NCBI GenBank assembly: GCA_016793685.1
Contig: JAEULX010000065.1
Span: 1-6,292, forward strand
Length of the DNA stretch: 6,292 nt
Direction: 5' to 3'
Source: Bradyrhizobiaceae bacterium
GTDB taxonomy: Bacteria > Pseudomonadota > Alphaproteobacteria > Rhizobiales > Xanthobacteraceae
The notes under the pieces were generated by a model. That model was given only the letters and a program-made list of their open reading frames with translations, searched no databases and was not told the origin of the DNA. Of this stretch, positions 1-5,141 are shown piece after piece (position 1 is the stretch's first letter; every line of letters starts with the position of its first letter). The position numbers and the translations under genes are program-made.

Positions 1-782
1 CGGGCCCGGCCCAGGATTTTCGGCGCGCCGGCGGTGCAATTCGTCATGCACGGCTCCTTCTTCCAGAACGCCTTCTCCGCCGTCTCGCGGTCGTCGTCAT
101 AGAAATTGGGCTGGTTGGGGAGTTTGATCTGCGCGAAGTTCTTGTCGGAAAGCTCGAAGTTCTGATCGGTGATGACGTCGTTGAGGTACAGCACGTACGC
201 GACGATCGCGTAGAGGTCGTCGTTCGACAGCGACTGGGCGTTGCCATAGGGCATGGCGCGGCGGATGTAGTCGATCAAGGTCGAGGCGTAGGGCCAGTAG
301 GAGCCGATCGACTTCACCGGATCGTGGCTCGCGAGGGTGCCTGCCCCGCCGGCGAGGATCGGCCAGCGGCCGGCGCTTTCGCCAAACTCGCCATGACAGA
401 CCGCGCACTGCGCGACGAACAGTTCCTCGCCGTGGCGCGCCGTGCCCTTGCCGACCGGAAGGCCGGCGCCGTCCGGACGAATGTCGATGTCCCAGCCGGC
501 GATCTCTTCCGGCTTCGCATCCTGTCCGATGCCATAGTGAACGGGGGGCGATGCGGCTGCCGGCGTCGTCGCGGGCGCCGCGGTCGCCTGCGTTTTCTTA
601 TCCTCCTTCTTGGCTGCCGGCGTCGCTTCGGGCGCCGCAGTCGGCGCGCGCGCTTTCATGTTTTCCTTCTTGGTCGCCGCCGGCTTGTCGCCCTTTCGTC
701 CGGAAGGGGCCTGCGCGTAGCCAATGCCCGCCGCGCCGGCGAGCAGGAGAAGAACGGCGGCGAGCTTAAGAAATCTCGACAT
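1..782 (-). CDS. soxD: SoxD, c-type cytochrome subunit of sulfane dehydrogenase SoxCD (partial, C-terminus off window)
   Basis: SoxD takes electrons from the molybdenum subunit SoxC in the periplasmic sulfane dehydrogenase. About 260 codons are visible and the frame stays open to the left edge. Residues 1-25 form a Sec signal peptide (Leu-rich core, AQA cleavage site). Residues 26-80 are an Ala/Pro/Lys/Thr-rich linker with an internal repeat. A cytochrome c domain follows, with haem motif CAVCH at 126-130 and a probable axial Met in MPYG at 177-180. A CMTNC pair at 245-249, in a context familiar from SoxD, lies near the edge. Family members often have a second C-terminal haem domain; whether this one does cannot be seen. 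The ATG lies inside the end of soxC, giving a 17-base overlap, and is preceded by GAGGTGG, so translation is probably coupled. The assignment rests on the haem domain plus its place directly after soxC. Confidence 0.93.
   Translation of the reverse strand, partial: MSRFLKLAAVLLLLAGAAGIGYAQAPSGRKGDKPAATKKENMKARAPTAAPEATPAAKKEDKKTQATAAPATTPAAASPPVHYGIGQDAKPEEIAGWDIDIRPDGAGLPVGKGTARHGEELFVAQCAVCHGEFGESAGRWPILAGGAGTLASHDPVKSIGSYWPYASTLIDYIRRAMPYGNAQSLSNDDLYAIVAYVLYLNDVITDQNFELSDKNFAQIKLPNQPNFYDDDRETAEKAFWKKEPCMTNCTAGAPKILGRA
555..683 (-). repeat. Imperfect tandem repeat encoding the SoxD linker
   Basis: Two copies and the start of a third lie in the soxD linker. Unit 1 covers 621-683 (residues 34-54) and unit 2 covers 564-620 (residues 55-73). 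A third beginning, PAA, lies at 555-563. The units share a PAA-KKE start and a TAAP-x-x-T end. At the DNA level GGCTGCCGG (plus strand) recurs at 555-563 and 612-620, a period of 57 bases, or 19 codons. The unit is a multiple of three, so copy-number change would lengthen or shorten the tether without breaking the frame. Confidence 0.75.
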
Positions 783-2055
783 TTTCCACCTCGCCGCTCG
801 GCGCGACATACCAAGTCTGGATTCCGTTGTTGTGGTAGATCGAATTGACCCCGCGGACCTTGCGCAGCTCGTCCTTGGTCGGCTGCACATAGCCGGTCTC
901 GTCGATCGCGCGCGATTGCAGGAACAGCTCGCTGCCGTCCCAGTCGAACTCGACGTAGAACCGCGTCATCGACTTGTCCCACACCGGCCCGTCCAGCCGC
1001 GCGCTGCGCCAGTTGCGGCCGCCGTCGAGCGTGACGTCGACGCGCGCGATTTTTCCCCGCCCGGACCAGGCGATGCCGGAGATCACGGTGAAGCCCTTGC
1101 CGTGCTTGAGCGGCGCCTGCGGGCTCGGACTGGTGATGACGGACTTCGCGTCCATCACATAAGTGAAACGGCGGGCTTTGCCGTTCTCGAGGAGGTCGGT
1201 GTATTTCGAGGTCTCCTCGCGGTGCTGCCACGGCTCGTCGCCGACCTCGATGCGGCGCAGCCATTTCACCCACATATTGGCTTCCCATCCGGGCACCACG
1301 ACGCGCGCGGGATAGCCGTTCTCCGGCCGCAGCATCTCGCCGTTCATGCGATAGGCGACGAGGCAATCGTCGAGCGCTTTCGCCAGCGGCAGCGAGCGCG
1401 TCATCGCCGCGGCGTCGGCGCCTTCGAGCAGCAGCCACTTGGCGTTCGGCTTCAGCCCCGCCTCTTCCAGCAAAATCTTCAGCGGCACGCCGGTGTACAT
1501 CACGTTGTGGATCATGCCGTGGGTGAACTGGCAGCCGTTGAGCTGCGCGCCACGCCATTCCATGCCGGAATTGGCGGCGCATTCGGCGAAATAGGCGCGG
1601 TTCACCCGCGGAAAGCGCTTGAGATCGTCGAGGGTGAAGATCAGCGGCTTGTCGACGAGGCCGTGAATGATCAGCCGGTAGTCATTGGGGTCGACCTCGG
1701 CGATGCCGCCATGGTGACGCTCGAAGCACAGCCCGTTGGGCGTGATGATGCCGTCGAGTTCATGCAACGGGGTGAACGAGACCGAGCTTTCGCGCGAGGC
1801 GGTCAGCCACTCGACATCGCGGCGAATGACATTGGATTCGTACTTCGAGGGATGGCCGTAAGGGCGGACCGCGACGCCGTCGCCCAAAACCTTGGACCAT
1901 TCGGGCACGTTGGGCGGCTGGTTGGCGGGATTGCCGGCGGCGCTGGCCGTGGTGGCTCCGCCGAGCGCCGCCGCGCCGCCGAGCGCCAGTCCTTTGGCGA
2001 TCAGCGAGCGTCGCGAGACGCCGGGCTTTTCTGCTTCGATCTTGTCGTCCAACAT
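766..2055 (-). CDS. soxC: SoxC, molybdenum-cofactor subunit of sulfane dehydrogenase SoxCD
   Basis: SoxC belongs to the sulfite oxidase family. With SoxD it oxidises the sulfane sulfur bound to SoxY, passing six electrons to cytochromes in the periplasm. The 429-residue product matches the usual SoxC length. A Tat signal is clear: SRRSLIAKG at 14-22, a hydrophobic stretch, and an ASA cleavage site near residue 39. The Mo-binding domain follows, with FERHHGG at 111-117 and the probable molybdopterin-ligating Cys159 in AECAANSG; the family signature RPENGYPARVVVPGWEAN begins at 243. A C-terminal dimerisation domain includes GRNW at 346-349. I chose ATG at 2055 because GGAGAG sits just upstream and the Tat motif is then at its normal distance. 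A TTG at 2109, flush with the soxB stop, would add 18 unlikely residues. The 3' end overlaps soxD by 17 bases. Confidence 0.96.
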   Translation of the reverse strand: MLDDKIEAEKPGVSRRSLIAKGLALGGAAALGGATTASAAGNPANQPPNVPEWSKVLGDGVAVRPYGHPSKYESNVIRRDVEWLTASRESSVSFTPLHELDGIITPNGLCFERHHGGIAEVDPNDYRLIIHGLVDKPLIFTLDDLKRFPRVNRAYFAECAANSGMEWRGAQLNGCQFTHGMIHNVMYTGVPLKILLEEAGLKPNAKWLLLEGADAAAMTRSLPLAKALDDCLVAYRMNGEMLRPENGYPARVVVPGWEANMWVKWLRRIEVGDEPWQHREETSKYTDLLENGKARRFTYVMDAKSVITSPSPQAPLKHGKGFTVISGIAWSGRGKIARVDVTLDGGRNWRSARLDGPVWDKSMTRFYVEFDWDGSELFLQSRAIDETGYVQPTKDELRKVRGVNSIYHNNGIQTWYVAPSGEVENVEIS

Positions 2056-2101
2056 CGACGCTCTCCGCATTCTTGGTCTTCGCGCCGGGCGTGCGCACGC
2101 A

Positions 2102-2118
2102 GGCGCCAATCAGGCGCC
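2102..2118 (-). promoter_or_regulatory. Hairpin-forming GGCGCC repeat across the soxB stop codon
   Basis: GGCGCC occurs at 2102-2107 and again at 2113-2118, separated by AATCA. Because GGCGCC is its own reverse complement, the pair can form a six-base stem with a five-base loop in the soxB-soxC message, with the soxB stop codon in the loop. There is no following T-run, so it is not a plausible intrinsic terminator. It may shield the soxB end or tune soxC expression. One copy is simply the last Gly-Ala codons of soxB, so chance is possible. Confidence 0.3.
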
Positions 2119-3798
2119 GATGATCTTCACATTGCCGCTGCCGGACGGCGCCACGGTCTTCAGGCGCGCGAGATGGGCGAACACGACGTCCCATATCGGC
2201 GGGCCCTCGGTTCCCTCGTTCACGCTCGCCCAGCCGGCGACGACGTAATCCTTGTCGGGAACGATCGCGGCGCCGGACCGCACGAGCTTGAGATCGCCGA
2301 TGCGCGAGCCGATCGGCTTGCCGATGTCGATCGTGTAGGCGAGCCCGCCGACGCGCACCATGTCGCCGCCCTGCTGCAGATAGGGGTCGGGATTGAAGAT
2401 GTTGTCGGCGACGTCTTCGAGCACATCCTTGAGCCGCGCGCCCGACATGGTCATGCGATAGGCGGCCGGATAGGTGATCGCGGTCGCGTTGTAGACGTCA
2501 TCGCGGGTGATCGGCTGGCCCGGCAGGAGCGTCGCGCCCCAGCGGAAGCCGGGCGACAGCGCAATCTCGGCGTCGCGCTCGGCGAGCAGCGCATCGCAGA
2601 TCACGTCGTCGAGCGTGCCGTGGAAGTTGTCGCGCCGATAGAGCGTGGTCTCGGTGCGCCCGACCTCCTCTGCGAGCATCGCCTTGTGCGGCGCGCGGTG
2701 TTTCGCGATCGCCGCCGCCACCTCCGCGTCGGGCGCGATCGCCTCGGCGAACACCGGGATCAGCTTGTAGCGGACATCCTTCACCTTGCCGTCGCGCACG
2801 TCGAGATCGAGGCGCGAGACGAACTTGCCGTGACTGCCGGAGGCGATCAGCAGCGTGTTCCCGACCCGCACCGGCTCCGGCAGCGCGTCGTGGGTGTGGC
2901 CGGTGAGGATGACGTCGATGCCCTTGACCCGCGCGGCGAGCTTGCGGTCGACATCGAAGCCGTTGTGCGAGAGCAGGACGACGAGTTCCGCCCCCTCCCC
3001 GCGCACCTTCTCGACCTCCGCCTGCAGTTCCTTCTCGCGGATGCCGAAAGTCCAATGCGGGATCATCCAGCGCGGATTGGCGATCGGCGTGTAGGGCAGC
3101 GCCTGGCCGATGACCGCGATCTTGACGCCGCCGCGCTCGAAGGTCTCCGAGGCTTTGAACACCTCGTCCTCGAACTCGCTCTCGCGCACGTTCTGGCACA
3201 GGAAGGGGAAACCGAGCGCATCGACGAGCTGCTTCACGCGCTCCTCGCCGAGAGTGAATTCCCAATGCGCCGTCATGGCGTCCGGCTTCAGCAGCGCCAT
3301 GCAGTCGACCATGTCCTGGCCCTTGGTCGCGAGCGAGGTGTAGGAGTTCTGCCAGGTGTCGCCGCCGTCGAGCAGCAGCATGCGCTCGCCGCGCTCGGCG
3401 CGGATCGCCTTGATGACGGTGGCGATGCGGTCGAGCCCGCCGACCCGCCCATAAGCCTTGGCGAGCGCCACGAAATCCTCGTCGGTGAGGGCATGGGCAA
3501 GCGCGCTGCCGGGCGTGATCTTGTAGGCGTCGAGCAGGGCGCGGCCGGTCAGGTGCGGCGGCAGCCCCTTCGCGCCGCCGACGCCGAGATTGACCGCCGG
3601 CTCGCGGAAATAGATCGGCTCGAGCTGGGCATGAATGTCGGTGACGTGGACCAGCGTCACATTGCCGAGCGGTTCGAAAGCGAGCAGGTCCGCCTGGCTG
3701 AGCCGTTGCTGCGCGAAAGCGCGCGACCACCCGCCACCCGCGCCCGCAATCGCCGCGGTCGCGGCGGCCAATTGCAGAAGGTCACGCCGTGTCACCAT
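2110..3798 (-). CDS. soxB: SoxB, S-sulfosulfanyl-SoxY sulfohydrolase (thiosulfohydrolase)
   Basis: SoxB is a periplasmic dinuclear-manganese enzyme of the 5'-nucleotidase/metallophosphoesterase superfamily. It hydrolyses the terminal sulfonate of SoxY-bound thiosulfate to sulfate. The 562 residues match the usual SoxB length. A Tat signal starts at residue 3 (TRRDLLQ) and ends near AFA at 27-29. Metal-site motifs are TDIHAQ (53-58), LDGGDTWQ (143-150), AHWEFT (177-182), CQNV (201-204), LSHNG (276-280) and TGHTHD (299-304). The C-terminal substrate domain carries the SoxB-typical QQGGDM at 475-480. AHWE in place of the nucleotidase GNHE motif separates SoxB from true 5'-nucleotidases. The ATG at 3798 has GGGAG about 11 bases upstream. 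The gene lies 137 bases after soxZ and 54 bases before soxC. IGQALPY (230-236) and YRRDNF (387-392) each differ by one residue from the commonest family forms. Confidence 0.97.
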   Translation of the reverse strand: MVTRRDLLQLAAATAAIAGAGGGWSRAFAQQRLSQADLLAFEPLGNVTLVHVTDIHAQLEPIYFREPAVNLGVGGAKGLPPHLTGRALLDAYKITPGSALAHALTDEDFVALAKAYGRVGGLDRIATVIKAIRAERGERMLLLDGGDTWQNSYTSLATKGQDMVDCMALLKPDAMTAHWEFTLGEERVKQLVDALGFPFLCQNVRESEFEDEVFKASETFERGGVKIAVIGQALPYTPIANPRWMIPHWTFGIREKELQAEVEKVRGEGAELVVLLSHNGFDVDRKLAARVKGIDVILTGHTHDALPEPVRVGNTLLIASGSHGKFVSRLDLDVRDGKVKDVRYKLIPVFAEAIAPDAEVAAAIAKHRAPHKAMLAEEVGRTETTLYRRDNFHGTLDDVICDALLAERDAEIALSPGFRWGATLLPGQPITRDDVYNATAITYPAAYRMTMSGARLKDVLEDVADNIFNPDPYLQQGGDMVRVGGLAYTIDIGKPIGSRIGDLKLVRSGAAIVPDKDYVVAGWASVNEGTEGPPIWDVVFAHLARLKTVAPSGSGNVKIIGA

Positions 3799-3935
3799 TG
3801 CTGACGTTTCTCCCGGCCTTCCGGCGTCGCGTTGCGCACGACTTTCTCCCCACCAGCGGAGGAGGTTGCGGAAGGGAAGCGTCCGCGGACGCTCTTATTG
3901 GTTGACTTGCGCGAACGGCCCGATGCGGCGCGCCG
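3799..3935 (-). other. 137-base spacer between soxZ and soxB
   Basis: This is the longest gap within the minus-strand gene run, against 42 bases between soxY and soxZ and 54 between soxB and soxC. I see no credible small gene in it. It holds the soxB ribosome binding site (GGGAG, near 3810) and a 16-base palindrome at 3878-3893. The gap could carry an internal promoter or an RNA processing site that sets soxB output apart from soxYZ, but no convincing -35/-10 pair was found. Confidence 0.5.
3878..3893. promoter_or_regulatory. Perfect 16-base palindrome in the soxZ-soxB spacer
   Basis: The bases AGCGTCCGCGGACGCT read identically on both strands. In RNA they could form a six-base stem closing a CGCG loop. 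On the minus strand the palindrome is followed by TTCCCTTCC, a pyrimidine tract but not a uniform T-run, so it is at best a weak terminator or attenuator downstream of soxZ. A protein-binding site or an RNase-resistant 3' end for a soxYZ message are alternatives. The sequence shows only the symmetry. Confidence 0.45.
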
Positions 3936-4271
3936 CTAACTCACGGTAATGGTTTCTTCGCCGACGATCTTGGTCCCGTCGTCGTCGATCCAGGTCAGCA
4001 CGACTTTGCCGGACTCCTCGGCCCGGAATTTGAACTGCATGTACGGATTTGCCGACACGGCCGGTTCGAGGTCGGCGGAAAAAACCAGCTTGCCGTTCAC
4101 CTCGCAGGTGAACTTGTTGATGATCTTGCGGGGAATGACGTTGCCGTCCTTATCCTTGCGCTGACCGGATTCCATGATGTGCGCGACCAGCGCCTTTACC
4201 TCGACGAGGTCGCCCTTCTTGGCTTCCTTCTTGTCGAGACGAATGCGGGGCCGCGGGGCGGGCGTCGACAT
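3936..4271 (-). CDS. soxZ: SoxZ, sulfur-carrier partner subunit of SoxYZ
   Basis: SoxZ forms the periplasmic SoxYZ heterodimer and helps present the SoxY cysteine arm to SoxAX, SoxB and SoxCD. The 111-residue product matches the usual SoxZ size and has the expected start (PRPRIRLDKKEAKKGDLVEV, residues 6-25) and the family stretch HIMESGQRKD near 31-40. The fold is expected to be immunoglobulin-like beta strands. There is no signal peptide and no transmembrane segment, which fits the established model in which SoxZ is carried through Tat bound to SoxY. A single Cys (residue 56) lies in the FTCEVNG strand. The ATG at 4271 has AAGGAGAAG a few bases upstream. The gene follows soxY by 42 bases and is surely co-transcribed with it. 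Confidence 0.96.
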   Translation of the reverse strand: MSTPAPRPRIRLDKKEAKKGDLVEVKALVAHIMESGQRKDKDGNVIPRKIINKFTCEVNGKLVFSADLEPAVSANPYMQFKFRAEESGKVVLTWIDDDGTKIVGEETITVS

Positions 4272-4313
4272 TGTCTTCTCCTTGGTTTCTTATGGTCCGA
4301 CGTCGCGCGGCCG

Positions 4314-4769
4314 TCAGCCGCCGCAGCCGCCGATGGTGACCTTCACGGGCTTCGAATCGATGAACAGCGCGCCGTCGTTCATCTTGGCGATGGCGATGAC
4401 GTTCTGCGTCTCGGCCAGACGGATGCGGGTCGACGCCTCGGCTGCGCCGGAACTCGGCGTGAAGTGGAAGGTGGCGATGCCGCCGCGCGGATTGCCGTCG
4501 GCCACGATCAGCACGTCCTTCACGTAGGAATCGGCCGTCATCGGGCTGTCGACGCTGAAGGTCAGCGGCACGGTGTTACCGTTTTCCGCGATGTCCGGCA
4601 CGTCGAGCTTGACTTTGCCCTTGGTCGGTTCCTTGCCGCCGGTAAACGCTTTGATCAGATCGGCATGGTCGTTCTTGGCGAATGCCCCGCGCGGGGCGCC
4701 GACCACCATGGCGGCGACGGCGGCGCCTCCCAATCCGAGCGCCGCGCGCCGGCTCATTGTTATTTTCAT
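4314..4769 (-). CDS. soxY: SoxY, thiol carrier subunit of SoxYZ
   Basis: SoxY carries all pathway intermediates covalently on the cysteine of its flexible C-terminal arm. The protein ends in GGCGG, the defining SoxY motif, with the carrier residue at Cys149 of 151; it is the only cysteine. A Tat signal is visible (SRRAALGLGG from residue 6, cleavage near AFA at 29-31), leaving a mature chain of about 120 residues of the expected beta-sandwich type. ATG at 4769 is preferred because GGAG lies seven bases upstream in GGAGAACGCAG. An in-frame ATG at 4757 would place SRR directly at the N-terminus and lacks such a site. The frame stays open upstream to about 4880, but that stretch has no good start codon. 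soxY is the first gene of the leftward run and faces soxA across the control region. Confidence 0.96.
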   Translation of the reverse strand: MKITMSRRAALGLGGAAVAAMVVGAPRGAFAKNDHADLIKAFTGGKEPTKGKVKLDVPDIAENGNTVPLTFSVDSPMTADSYVKDVLIVADGNPRGGIATFHFTPSSGAAEASTRIRLAETQNVIAIAKMNDGALFIDSKPVKVTIGGCGG

Positions 4770-4876
4770 CTGCGTTCTCCGCGATTTAGCATTAAGCTCG
4801 GGGCTTTGGGGCGCATGCTCGGGCTGTTCCCGAGGATGGAGATACCTCCGCACCTCCGGCACACCCGCCAACACAT
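4766..4876 (-). other. Possible 36-codon cysteine-rich upstream ORF overlapping the soxY start
   Basis: An ATG at 4876 opens a 36-residue frame beginning MCWRVCRRC, with three cysteines in nine residues. It ends in a TGA at 4766-4768 that overlaps the soxY ATG as ATGA. That overlap is the classic layout for translational coupling. The reading frame stays open further upstream, to an ATG at 4993, with four more cysteines. Against it: no good ribosome binding site lies ahead of the 4876 ATG, the ATG sits in a palindrome that may be an operator, and GC-rich DNA produces such frames by chance. I record it as a candidate leader peptide only. Confidence 0.2.
4818..4834 (-). promoter_or_regulatory. 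Hairpin in the soxY leader
   Basis: CTCGGG (4818-4823) and CCCGAG (4829-4834) form a six-base stem around a five-base loop. It lies about 50 bases upstream of the soxY ATG, so it would be in the leader RNA if transcription starts further upstream. No T-run follows on the minus strand. Its role is unknown. Confidence 0.3.
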
Positions 4877-4902
4877 GCAAACTTTTGCACGCTCGTAGTC
4901 AA
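4874..4902 (-). promoter_or_regulatory. Candidate soxY promoter with overlapping palindrome
   Basis: On the minus strand TTGACT at 4902-4897 is a good -35 box. The sequence at -10 distance (TGCATG or GCATGT near 4874-4879) is a poor match to TATAAT, though alphaproteobacterial -10 boxes are often loose. The inverted repeat TGCAAACTTTTGCA (4876-4889) lies across the spacer and the putative -10, where a repressor would block polymerase. The implied soxY leader would be about 100 bases. Confidence 0.25.
4876..4889. promoter_or_regulatory. Inverted repeat TGCAAA-CT-TTTGCA, candidate operator
   Basis: Two perfect six-base half-sites are separated by two bases. The left half, with its preceding A, is one of the recurrent ATGCAA hexamers of this control region. 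The compact symmetry suits a dimeric helix-turn-helix regulator. Which protein binds is unknown, and no regulator gene is in the window. Confidence 0.35.
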
Positions 4903-4955
4903 TGTCCGCGCAAGATGCAATGAGAATCGGCGCCGGCCGCCACCGATCTTTGCAG

Positions 4956-4972
4956 TCGGCGCCACGCGCCGA
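4956..4972. promoter_or_regulatory. Seven-base-stem palindrome next to the AT-rich core
   Basis: TCGGCGC (4956-4962) and GCGCCGA (4966-4972) pair perfectly around CAC. The palindrome sits directly left of the AT-rich segment containing AATATATT. The half-site is seen again as TCGGCGCC at 4927-4934, and each copy is flanked by one copy of ATGAGAAT. It could be a regulator site or chance in GC-rich DNA. Confidence 0.3.
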
Positions 4973-5091
4973 TGAGAATATATTGCATCGCAAAAGAGCG
5001 AACCAAGAAATCTCTTTCCAATTCAGCGCCGAAAAAGGTAATAGCAGTTTCTAGCCAATAACGAACACCGTGCACCCGTTGGTCGCACCCA

Positions 5092-5107
5092 GGGCAGTGC
5101 ACCGCCC
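5092..5107. promoter_or_regulatory. Near-palindrome just upstream of the soxA ribosome binding site
   Basis: GGGCAGTGCACCGCCC is symmetric apart from one mismatched pair (A at 5096 against C at 5103). It ends nine bases before the soxA Shine-Dalgarno GGAGG at 5116-5120. Its core GTGCACC also occurs at 5070-5076. It could act as an operator or form a small hairpin near the soxA start. Confidence 0.25.
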
Positions 5108-5123
5108 AAGGATCCGGAGGACG

Positions 5124-5141
5124 CATGCAAAAAAATGCATG
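5124..5141. promoter_or_regulatory. Inverted repeat over the soxA start codon
   Basis: CATGCA (5124-5129) and TGCATG (5136-5141) flank six adenines. The left arm contains the soxA ATG and is also one of the ATGCAA hexamers found in the control region. Pairing in mRNA could sequester the start codon, or the site could be bound by the same regulator as the upstream copies. Codons 1-6 partly explain the sequence. Confidence 0.25.

Larger units (their letters stand above)
4770..5124. promoter_or_regulatory. Divergent soxY / soxA control region
   Basis: This 355-base gap separates the leftward soxY and rightward soxA starts, so it must hold both promoters. The stretch 4970-5070 is visibly richer in A+T than the coding sequence and includes the symmetric AATATATT at 4977-4984. 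The hexamer ATGCAA occurs at 4875-4880 and 4915-4920, its complement TTGCAT at 4983-4988, and another copy begins at the soxA start codon. GATGCAAT (4914-4921) and ATTGCATC (4982-4989) form an eight-base inverted pair. ATGAGAAT is directly repeated at 4920-4927 and 4972-4979. GTGCACC is repeated at 5070-5076 and 5097-5103. These fit binding by a sox regulator, such as the ArsR-family SoxR known elsewhere, but none is proved. A weak possible soxA promoter is TTTCCA at 5015 with TAATAG at 5039. Confidence 0.7.

Noticed and set aside
2056..2109. An 18-residue N-terminal extension of SoxC from a TTG flush with the soxB stop
   Set aside because: No good ribosome binding site fits it, and it would push the Tat motif inward. 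ATG at 2055 has GGAGAG correctly placed.
2498..3730. A 410-codon minus-strand frame inside soxB, out of frame with it
   Set aside because: Its product is Arg/Ala/Gly-rich low-complexity sequence, while the SoxB frame contains all expected metal-site motifs.
724..3804. An open frame of 1026 codons on the plus strand, antisense to soxC and soxB
   Set aside because: It mirrors two genes with clear family motifs on the other strand. Its translation is rich in Arg, Ala, Asp and His with no recognisable domain, as expected from GC-rich codon bias in the antisense frame.
4770..4880. A 37-residue N-terminal extension of SoxY
   Set aside because: The extension would start at TTG and precede a well-formed Tat signal. 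The ATG at 4769 has its own Shine-Dalgarno.
4179..4898. A 239-codon plus-strand frame antisense to soxY and soxZ
   Set aside because: It has no family features; it is a codon-bias shadow of the two carrier genes.
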